A DNA stretch of 9,700 bases from Gemmatimonadaceae bacterium. GTDB lineage: Bacteria > Gemmatimonadota > Gemmatimonadetes > Gemmatimonadales > Gemmatimonadaceae. The notes below the pieces were generated by a model that was not told the origin of the DNA, made no database searches, and saw nothing but the letters and a program-made list of their open reading frames with translations. This document shows positions 1 to 5,737 of the stretch, piece by piece. The translations under genes and the position numbers were made by a program. Within the stretch, counting starts at the first letter, position 1. The number at the start of each line of letters is the position of its first letter. Where the stretch lies: assembly GCA_014379705.1 (NCBI GenBank), contig JACMLI010000630.1, positions 1-9,700 on the forward strand, in the 5' to 3' direction.

Positions 1-583
1 CCTCCTCGATCCCTCCCACGCCGAGTGGACGCGTCCCGCCCCACCCGTGTCCAGGCTGCGCCTCGAGACCACGCGCGGCGCCTTCGTCCTCGAACTGCAG
101 CGCGACTGGGGGCCGATCGGCGTCGATCGGCTCTACAACCTCGCGCGACTCGGCTACTACGACGATACCCGCCTCCACCGCGTGCGCGCCGGCTACATCG
201 CCCAATGGGGACTGCACGGGGACTCGTCGGTGAACGCCGCATGGAAGGGGCGCTACCTCGCCGATGACCCGCCCCGCTCCACCAATCGCCGCGGGACCTT
301 CGCGTTTGCCTATGAAGGGCCGGGGAAGCCCGGCACGCGCAATACGCAGGTCTACATCAACCTCGCTGACAACGCGCGCAACGACGTCGAGCCCTTCACG
401 GTCCTCGGCACCGTGATCGAGGGGATGTCGGTTGTCGACAGTTTGTACGCCGGATACGGCGAGGAGTCGGGAGGCGGGGTGCGGCAGGGCAAGCAGGGGC
501 CGCTCGAGCGCGGAGGGAACACGTTCATGGATCGGACATATCCGCGCCTCGACCGCATCATTCGCGTGACCGTTCGGCCATAG
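1..583 (+). CDS. Cyclophilin-type peptidyl-prolyl cis-trans isomerase, 5'-partial
   Basis: This is the 3' portion of a cyclophilin-family prolyl isomerase, which catalyses cis-trans isomerisation of X-Pro bonds and helps protein folding. The frame is open from base 2 (LLDPSHAEWTRPAPP...) into the body. A GTG at 47 could be read as a start, but the residues before it look like the mature N-terminus of an exported member of the family, and no ribosome binding site precedes 47, so I infer the true start lies off the left edge. Numbering from that GTG, LHRV at 43-46 matches the FHRV motif with the catalytic Arg at 45. Q53 in YIAQWG and Q101 in TRNTQVYIN match conserved active-site glutamines. FTVLGTVIEGMSVVD (118-131) matches the VFGKV-EGM segment, and the TAG stop is at 581-583. 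It converges on the kinase gene with a 39-bp gap. The family call is firm; the export and the missing length are inference. Confidence 0.87.
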   Translation, partial: LLDPSHAEWTRPAPPVSRLRLETTRGAFVLELQRDWGPIGVDRLYNLARLGYYDDTRLHRVRAGYIAQWGLHGDSSVNAAWKGRYLADDPPRSTNRRGTFAFAYEGPGKPGTRNTQVYINLADNARNDVEPFTVLGTVIEGMSVVDSLYAGYGEESGGGVRQGKQGPLERGGNTFMDRTYPRLDRIIRVTVRP

Positions 584-588
584 TGGTC

Positions 589-608
589 GCTCCGGCGAAG
601 GCCGGAGC
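589..608. repeat. 20-bp inverted repeat, copy A
   Basis: The sequence GCTCCGGCGAAGGCCGGAGC forms a perfect 8-bp stem with a 4-base GAAG loop. It begins 6 bp after the isomerase stop, in the 39-bp gap to the convergent kinase gene. Its exact reverse complement lies at 5677-5696, so this is a repeated element and not a one-off hairpin. A run of seven T (618-624) follows on the plus strand, but 9 bases after the stem, so it is not a textbook intrinsic terminator. It may still help end transcription of both converging genes. Confidence 0.7.
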
Positions 609-622
609 CGCGCGTCCTTTTT

Positions 623-2479
623 TTACGCCAGAAGCGCCTCGGCCGGCCCGACCTTCCGAACCAGCGCCTGGAAGCGCGCGGTGTGTCGCAGCGGCTCGAG
701 CATGGGCTCGCGGGCCATCAGCTGCATCCAGCCGACGCGTTCCTCGTACGCACGCTCGAGGTGCTCGAGGGCCACCATTTCCTCGCCGAGGGCGCCGTAC
801 GCCATGGCCAGCCCCATCGGCCAGACAAACTCCGTCTTGCCTCGCTCCGCCAGCTCGGCAAGGTGCACGCGTGCCTCGTCGTGCTGCCCGCCGTGCGCCA
901 GGCCGTAGGCGAGCATCACGACGTACAGGGACACGCCACCCGACAGGCGCACCGCATCCCGGAAGGCCTCGATGGTCTCGGCCTGATTGGTGCCCTGGCT
1001 GCACACCAACCCATGGGAGAAGGCAGCGTACGGTGAGGCGGGTTCCAGTTCACGCAGCGTCCGGCCATCCGCGATGGCATCCTCCGTCCGGCCGGCGAGG
1101 TGCAGGATCCAGCAGGCGTTGCCACGCACTGCCATCGCCCCCGGATCGAGCAGGCACGCCACGTCGCGCTGCCGCAGTGCCTCATCGAAGCGCCCGACGG
1201 CGCACAGGTGCATCGCGTAGTAGACCCGGATCATCGACGCGCTCGGATTGAGCTCCACCGCACGGGACAGCTCGCTGCCGCTCGCCGCCCAGTCGTGACG
1301 GTAACACTGGCAGCACAACCCGAGGGTTGCATGCGCCTCCGCGCTGTCGGGATCGAGCTCCAGCGCCTTCATCGCCATCGCCATCCCATCGGGCACGATG
1401 TCCCGGGGACGAATGCCCCAGTAGCCGAGGCCGAGGTACAGCTGCGCCTCTCCGATCGCGGCGTAGGCGCGCGCATAGCCCGGATCCCGTTCGATCGCGC
1501 GCCGGTAGTGATCGACCGCCCGCTGGAAATCCGCCGCGGTGACCTTGTTGTAGTAGTGCCGGCCAAGCAGGTAGAGGTGATACGCCTCGATGTCGTCGGT
1601 GGGCTTGCGCGCGAGGCGCGAGCGATCCGTCGGGCTCAATCGCGCGTGCAGCACCTCCGCGATCTTCTCGGCAACCTCCGTCTGGATCGCGAAGACGTCG
1701 GTCATCTCGCGATCGAACGTCTCCGCCCACAGGTGCTCGTCGGTGCGCGCGTCGATGAGCTGCGCCACGATGCGAAGCCGCGCGCCCGCACGTCGCACAC
1801 TCCCCTCGAGCACGTGCGTGACGCCGAGCTCACGACCGATCTCGGGCACGCCGGGACGCTGCCCCTTGTAGCGCATCGTCGAGGTGCGCGACATGACGCG
1901 GAACCCGCGCACCTTGGACAGCTGGGCGATGATGTCCTCGGTGATGCCATCGGAGAAGTATTCGTTCTCCGGATCTGCACTCATGTTGTCGAACGGGATG
2001 ACGGCGATGAATGGAAGCGACGTCGGCGCCACCTCGGCCGCACTCGTCGCGAACACGCCGGTCCATCGCGTCGTCGGCGCGATGTCGCGTCGCTCGAGTT
2101 CGGTCACCAGGTCACCCGCCGTGGCAAAACGCTCCGACGGGTGCTTCGCGAGTGCCCGATGCACCAGCTCATCCACGGCGATGGGGACCTCGGGACGCAT
2201 CGTGCGCGCGCGAGGCACCGGATCGGTGTTGTGCCGGATTATCACGCGCGCCGCGGTCATCCCGGTGAACGGAGGCTGCCCGGTCAGCATCTCGAACAAG
2301 ACGCAGCCGAGGGAGTACACGTCGCTGCGGCCGTCGAGCTCCTGGTCCGCCCCGGCCTGCTCGGGACTCATGTAGGCCGGCGTACCGATCGCCGCACCGA
2401 CCATGGTGAGCGCGTACCCCCTGGCGGACGCCTGGATGGCCCGCGCAATCCCGAAGTCGGTCACGAGGGCATGCCCGTC
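623..2479 (-). CDS. Ser/Thr protein kinase, C-terminal part (DFG onward) with TolB-like and TPR domains; frameshifted from its N-terminus
   Basis: This is the second part of a split Ser/Thr kinase. With the frame joined (766 residues, numbered from the GTG at 2924), the part starts at D149. It carries DFG at 156-158, the activation segment GTPAYMSPEQ at 181-190, SDVYS near 200, and a kinase end near 276. After a short linker comes a TolB-like/FlgO-like domain at about 303-423 (FIAVIPFDNMSADPENEYF..., then VTHVLEGSVRR), as found in many kinases and adenylate cyclases of Acidobacteriota and Gemmatimonadota. TPR-like helical repeats follow from about 443 to 745. No membrane-spanning stretch separates kinase and sensor, so the protein should be cytosolic. 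The only start available to this part alone is a GTG at 2464, which lacks a Shine-Dalgarno sequence and would leave out the ATP-binding lobe, so independent function as a kinase is unlikely. The stop TAA is at 623-625. Confidence 0.85.
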   Translation of the reverse strand, partial: DGHALVTDFGIARAIQASARGYALTMVGAAIGTPAYMSPEQAGADQELDGRSDVYSLGCVLFEMLTGQPPFTGMTAARVIIRHNTDPVPRARTMRPEVPIAVDELVHRALAKHPSERFATAGDLVTELERRDIAPTTRWTGVFATSAAEVAPTSLPFIAVIPFDNMSADPENEYFSDGITEDIIAQLSKVRGFRVMSRTSTMRYKGQRPGVPEIGRELGVTHVLEGSVRRAGARLRIVAQLIDARTDEHLWAETFDREMTDVFAIQTEVAEKIAEVLHARLSPTDRSRLARKPTDDIEAYHLYLLGRHYYNKVTAADFQRAVDHYRRAIERDPGYARAYAAIGEAQLYLGLGYWGIRPRDIVPDGMAMAMKALELDPDSAEAHATLGLCCQCYRHDWAASGSELSRAVELNPSASMIRVYYAMHLCAVGRFDEALRQRDVACLLDPGAMAVRGNACWILHLAGRTEDAIADGRTLRELEPASPYAAFSHGLVCSQGTNQAETIEAFRDAVRLSGGVSLYVVMLAYGLAHGGQHDEARVHLAELAERGKTEFVWPMGLAMAYGALGEEMVALEHLERAYEERVGWMQLMAREPMLEPLRHTARFQALVRKVGPAEALLA

Positions 2480-2484
2480 AATGC
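2476..2484 (-). other. +1 frameshift site in the kinase gene
   Basis: On the minus strand the text is CTG ATG CAT TGA CGG. Removing one base (one of the two A on the plus strand at 2480-2481) gives CTG ATG CAT GAC GGG CAT GCC CTC GTG ACC, that is LMHDGHALVT, joining the catalytic loop to DFG with no gap or extra residue. Possible causes are a true inactivating mutation, a sequencing or assembly error, or recoding. The run is only two bases long, so it is not a typical homopolymer error. Which cause applies cannot be told from the sequence alone. Confidence 0.85.
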
Positions 2485-2924
2485 ATCAGGATGTTGTCGG
2501 GCTTCACGTCGCGGTGAATCACGCCGCGGCGATGTGCATAGTCGAGCGCCATCGCGACTTCCCGCGTCAGTCGCAGCGCTTCCTCGATGGGGAGCCGGTG
2601 GTCGCGAAAGAGCCGCGAGCGCAGCGATTCCCCTTCGACAAACGGCATGGTGTAGTACGGGGTCCCGCCGGCCTCGCCGGAGCTGAGGAGGGGGATGATG
2701 TGCGGATGCAGCAGCGACGCGGCAAGCTGGATCTCGCGGCGGAAACGCTCGACGTTGCAGGAGCCCGCCATGTCCGGAGGAAGCACCTTCACCACGATCC
2801 GGCGCCCCAGCGCGGTCTCGGTGGCCACGAACACCCGGCTCATCCCGCCCCCCGGTAGCTCACCTTCGAGGGTGTATGCGGGGCTCAGCGCCTCCTGCAG
2901 TTCCTCGCGAAGATCGCTATCCAC
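2478..2924 (-). CDS. Ser/Thr protein kinase, N-terminal part (ATP-binding lobe to catalytic loop); ends at a premature TGA
   Basis: This is the first 148 residues of a eukaryotic-like (Hanks-type) Ser/Thr kinase. I chose GTG at 2922-2924 because GGAGG lies 7 bases upstream, and the text that follows (VDSDLREELQEALSPAYTLEGEL) is a usual start for these kinases; the frame is open further to a TTG at 3038, but that extension looks unrelated. The glycine-rich loop is GGGMSRV (25-31), the ATP-anchoring lysine is K46 in VVVKVL-type context (IVVKVL), and the catalytic loop is HRDVKPDN (137-144) with D139. The frame then reads NILMH and hits TGA at 2478-2480. The adjacent frame continues at once with DGHALVTDFG, exactly what the family shows next, so one extra base breaks the gene. 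Alone, this part lacks DFG and the C-lobe and should be inactive. It diverges from the permease gene. Confidence 0.85.
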   Translation of the reverse strand: MDSDLREELQEALSPAYTLEGELPGGGMSRVFVATETALGRRIVVKVLPPDMAGSCNVERFRREIQLAASLLHPHIIPLLSSGEAGGTPYYTMPFVEGESLRSRLFRDHRLPIEEALRLTREVAMALDYAHRRGVIHRDVKPDNILMH

Positions 2925-3112
2925 TCGTGTGCCTCCGCCGGTGAGGGCAGGACGGGAGCCGAAAAGTACGGCGGGCGTGGGCCTCTCGCGAGCCACGGCA
3001 GCGTGACCATTGGTTGCTCCGCGGGCCGGTGACCCCAAGGGTTGCCCGGTGATCGCCGGCAGCTCAAGGTGCGCCGGCCCAACGCTCCACCGCCCACGCG
3101 TGTCAAAGGGCC
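2925..3112. promoter_or_regulatory. Divergent intergenic control region between kinase and permease genes
   Basis: These 188 bp must hold the promoters of both the kinase (minus) and the permease (plus). The kinase ribosome binding site GGAGG reads on the minus strand at about 2932-2936. The word CCGGTGA occurs three times in direct orientation, at 2938-2944, 3026-3032 and 3046-3052; the last two are exactly 20 bp apart. I could not identify convincing -35/-10 boxes, so operator function for the repeats is inference. Confidence 0.45.
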
Positions 3113-5593
3113 ATGTTCTACGCCGCCTTCCTCGACGACCTCAAGTACGCGTTCCGCGGGCTCCGGACGAAGCCGGGCTTCGCGATCGCGGTGGTGACGA
3201 CCCTCGGCCTCGGCATCGGCGCGAACGCGGCGATGTTCGGCATCGTCGATCGGCTGCTCTTCCGACCGCCGCCCTTGATGAAGGACCCGGACACGGCGCA
3301 CCGGACCTACCTGTTCTCGACCTTCCGGGGCACGGAACGCGCGGCGAACGGGGGCCAGTTCGCGCGGTATCGCGATCTCGCCGAGTTCACGAAGACTTTT
3401 TCGGCGGTGGCCGGATACAGCGATCGCCCTCTTGCGGTCGGAACGGGAGAGGATGCTCGCGAGATGCCCATCGGCGTGGTGAGCGCAAACTTCTTCGGAT
3501 TCTTCGACGCGCCTCCGGCGCTCGGACGCTACTTCACGGAAGCCGAGGATCGGCCACCAGAAGGGACGGCCGTGGCGGTGCTGAGCCACGCCCTGTGGCA
3601 GACGAAGTACGGCGGGCGGACCGATGTCCTTGGCCAGGCGGTCCAGATCGGCCCCGTGATGTACACGATCATCGGCGTTGCGCCATCGGCATTCGTCGGA
3701 CTCTGGGCAGACAAACCACCGGCGGCGTACCTGCCGCTCACGGCCTTCGCTGCGGCCACGGGCTTCAAGCCGCGCACCGGCAACTGGTGGGACACCTACA
3801 GCTGGGGATGGATGTCCACCATCGTGCGTCGCCGCCCCGGGGTGTCCATCGAGGGGGCAAATGCAGACCTCAGCCAGGCGTTCCGGCGCAGCTACGAGAA
3901 GATGGCCATCGAGCAGCGGCGCACGGACCCCATCGAGGTCGCCAAGCCGCGCGCCGAGGTGGGCTCGATCCTCTCTGACCGCGGGCCGAACGCGTCCAGC
4001 GTGGCGAAGGTGGCGACGTGGGTCGGCGGCGTCTCCGTGATCGTGCTGCTGATCGCGGTGGCGAATGTGGCGAACCTGATGCTCGCGCGCGCGCTGCGTC
4101 GCCGACGCGAGATCGCGCTCCGGATCGCGTTAGGTGTGAGCCGCGGGCGGCTCGTCATGCAACTCGTCACCGAGAGCCTCCTCCTCGCGGCGATCGGCGG
4201 GGTCATCGGGTTGCTCCTGGCGCACTGGGGTGGCGCGGCACTCCGCACCTTCCTGCTCGAGAAGAGCGAGGCCGCGGCCGGCTTCCGCGATTCGCGGACG
4301 GTGTTGTTTGCGGCCGGTGCCACGATCATCGTCGGGCTGCTGACCGGCCTTGCGCCGATCTTCCAGGCGCGCCGCGCCGACCTCACGGCCGACCTGAAGT
4401 CGGGTTCGCGCGAAGGGACGTATCGCGCGTCCACGGCCCGGACGTCGCTCCTCATCCTGCAGGGCGCCCTGTCGGTCATCCTGCTCGTGGGTGCTGGACT
4501 GTTCGTGCGCAGCCTGGTCAACGTCAGTCAGTTGCGCCTCGGCTACGACGTGGATCCGGTGCTGCTCGTCGACCTGCAGATGCGCGGGGTGAAGCTCGAC
4601 AGCGCACAGACGGTGGCGTTGCGCGAGCGACTGCTCGCCGCGGCCCAGGGCATGCCGGAGGTGCAACACGCGAGCCTGCAGACCGGCGTGCCCTTCTGGA
4701 GTACATGGCAGGTCGGACTGTTCGTGGAGGGCATCGATACGGTGAGCAAGCTCGGCTCATTCAGCGTGAATGCCGTGACCAGCGATTACTTCGCCACGAT
4801 GGGGACGCGCATCCTGCGCGGTCGTGGCATCAACGAAACCGACGTCGGGAATTCTGCGCGCGTCCTCGTGGTCAGCGAGTCGATGGGACGCGTGCTCTGG
4901 CCCGGACGTGACGCCATCGGGCAGTGTGTGCGGCTCAATCGCGACACGATGCCGTGCACCGAAGTCGTCGGCATTGCCGAGGACATCAAGTCGCGGAGCC
5001 TCGTCCCCGACTCGGCGTTCTACTACTACCTCCCGGCGATGCAGTTCAGTCCGCAGAACGGGGGCATGTTCGTGCGCGTGAAGGGCAGCGCGAAGCAACG
5101 CGCCGACGCCGTGCGCCAGCGGTTGCAGCGGGAGATGCCCGGGGTGTCGTACGTGGTGCCGACGCCGTTGGTCGACATTGTGGGTGGCCAGAAGCGCTCG
5201 TGGGCGCTCGGCGCGACGATGTTCGCGATCTTTGGGGGAATGGCGCTGTTGCTGGCCGCGATCGGCTTGTACAGCGTGATCGCGTACAACGTGGCCCAGC
5301 GCACGCACGAACTCGGGGTGCGTCGCGCGCTCGGCGCCCAGGCGTCGCACGCGGTGCGTCTCGTCGTGGTGGACGGATTGCGACTCGCCGGCATCGGCGT
5401 CGCCCTCGGGGTGGCCGGGGCATGGTGGGCTGGGCGATTCGTGAAGCCCTTGCTCTTCGACGTCTCGCCAGGGGATCCGGGGGTGTTTATCCTTGTCGCG
5501 CTGACGCTGGTGCTCGTGGCGCTCGCGGCGAGTTGGTATCCAGCGTTACGCGCTTCCCGGGTCGATCCCAGCGTGGCACTGCGGAGCGACTAG
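3113..5593 (+). CDS. ADOP-family (MacB/FtsX-like, internally duplicated) orphan ABC permease
   Basis: This is an 826-residue inner-membrane protein of the MacB/FtsX permease type in its duplicated form (ADOP). The N-terminus FLDDLKYAFRGLRTKPGFA is the family opening, followed by TM1 at about 22-43 and a periplasmic MacB core to about 300 (NFFGFFDAPPALGRYF is typical). A three-helix FtsX block follows at about 302-417, containing NVANLMLARALRRRREIALR. The second half repeats the plan: TM5 at about 444-468, a second periplasmic domain, and an FtsX block at about 697-815 with AYNVAQRTHELGVRRALGA; it ends in DPSVALRSD. Relatives couple to a MacB-type ATPase to move or extrude substrates or to act mechanically in the envelope, but no ATPase gene is nearby, as is usual for this family. 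The ATG at 3113 has a weak AAAGGG only 2 bases before it. It diverges from the kinase gene. Substrate unknown. Confidence 0.92.
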   Translation: MFYAAFLDDLKYAFRGLRTKPGFAIAVVTTLGLGIGANAAMFGIVDRLLFRPPPLMKDPDTAHRTYLFSTFRGTERAANGGQFARYRDLAEFTKTFSAVAGYSDRPLAVGTGEDAREMPIGVVSANFFGFFDAPPALGRYFTEAEDRPPEGTAVAVLSHALWQTKYGGRTDVLGQAVQIGPVMYTIIGVAPSAFVGLWADKPPAAYLPLTAFAAATGFKPRTGNWWDTYSWGWMSTIVRRRPGVSIEGANADLSQAFRRSYEKMAIEQRRTDPIEVAKPRAEVGSILSDRGPNASSVAKVATWVGGVSVIVLLIAVANVANLMLARALRRRREIALRIALGVSRGRLVMQLVTESLLLAAIGGVIGLLLAHWGGAALRTFLLEKSEAAAGFRDSRTVLFAAGATIIVGLLTGLAPIFQARRADLTADLKSGSREGTYRASTARTSLLILQGALSVILLVGAGLFVRSLVNVSQLRLGYDVDPVLLVDLQMRGVKLDSAQTVALRERLLAAAQGMPEVQHASLQTGVPFWSTWQVGLFVEGIDTVSKLGSFSVNAVTSDYFATMGTRILRGRGINETDVGNSARVLVVSESMGRVLWPGRDAIGQCVRLNRDTMPCTEVVGIAEDIKSRSLVPDSAFYYYLPAMQFSPQNGGMFVRVKGSAKQRADAVRQRLQREMPGVSYVVPTPLVDIVGGQKRSWALGATMFAIFGGMALLLAAIGLYSVIAYNVAQRTHELGVRRALGAQASHAVRLVVVDGLRLAGIGVALGVAGAWWAGRFVKPLLFDVSPGDPGVFILVALTLVLVALAASWYPALRASRVDPSVALRSD

Positions 5594-5618
5594 CCGTCGC
5601 AGCTGCGAAGCATGGCCC

Positions 5619-5647
5619 GGCACGCGGTAAGCCGGGGGCAGCGTGCC
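5619..5647. repeat. Inverted repeat GGCACGC / GCGTGCC downstream of the permease
   Basis: Arms of 7 bp (5619-5625 and 5641-5647) are exact reverse complements around a 15-base spacer. It starts 26 bp after the permease stop. There is no T run behind it, so any terminator role would not be of the classical intrinsic type. Confidence 0.4.
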
Positions 5648-5676
5648 CAGCGTCCTTGCGGTCAGAACGACACGGG

Positions 5677-5696
5677 GCTCCGGCCTTCGCCGGAGC
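5677..5696. repeat. 20-bp inverted repeat, copy B
   Basis: GCTCCGGCCTTCGCCGGAGC is the exact reverse complement of copy A at 589-608; the loop (CTTC here, GAAG there) sets the orientation. It lies between the converging permease and amidohydrolase genes. Reading on the minus strand, the shared identity extends by at least one base beyond the stem (GAGCC). Two copies in under 10 kb, both in convergent gaps, suggest a REP-like or terminator-associated element. Confidence 0.65.
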
Positions 5697-5712
5697 GCGG
5701 GTGAAACGCCCA

Positions 5713-5737
5713 TACGCCCTATACGCCCTATACGCCT
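5713..5737. repeat. Short tandem repeat, unit TACGCCCTA, about 2.8 copies
   Basis: TACGCCC recurs with a 9-bp period at 5713 and 5722, and a slightly altered TACGCCT starts at 5731; a related ACGCCC precedes them at 5706. The last unit overlaps the amidohydrolase stop codon (CTA at 5736-5738 on the plus strand). A 9-bp period keeps frame, so copy-number change would not shift any reading frame crossing it. Confidence 0.6.

Larger units (their letters stand above)
5594..5735. other. Convergent intergenic region with repeats
   Basis: These 142 bp separate the 3' ends of the permease and the amidohydrolase. They contain, in order, an inverted repeat (5619-5647), a copy of the 20-bp inverted repeat also seen at 589-608, and a 9-bp tandem repeat that runs into the amidohydrolase stop codon. 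I see no gene in it. It probably acts as a two-way transcription end and is a likely hotspot for interspersed repeats. Confidence 0.5.

Noticed and set aside
589..624. Classical intrinsic terminator made of the hairpin and the T run
   Set aside because: Nine bases separate the stem from the seven-T run, so the geometry is wrong; listed as a repeat instead.
583..1251. Open frame on the plus strand overlapping the end of the kinase gene
   Set aside because: It is Arg/Pro/Ala-rich low-complexity translation antisense to the TPR region.
1100..2686. A 528-codon open frame on the plus strand opposite the kinase gene
   Set aside because: Its product is rich in Arg/His with no recognisable domain, and it lies antisense to clear kinase, TolB-like and TPR coding sequence. 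Long antisense frames are expected at this G+C content.
2478..3038. Longer N-terminus of the kinase from a TTG at 3038
   Set aside because: The extra 38 residues are not kinase-like, while GTG at 2924 has GGAGG at ideal spacing and a typical family N-terminus.
3113..5593. Two separate permease genes fused by error
   Set aside because: The duplicated MacB/FtsX layout in one chain of about 800 residues is the normal ADOP architecture, with no frame break at the middle.
5713..5737. CRISPR-like array from the short repeats
   Set aside because: The units are 9 bp with no spacers and no cas genes nearby.
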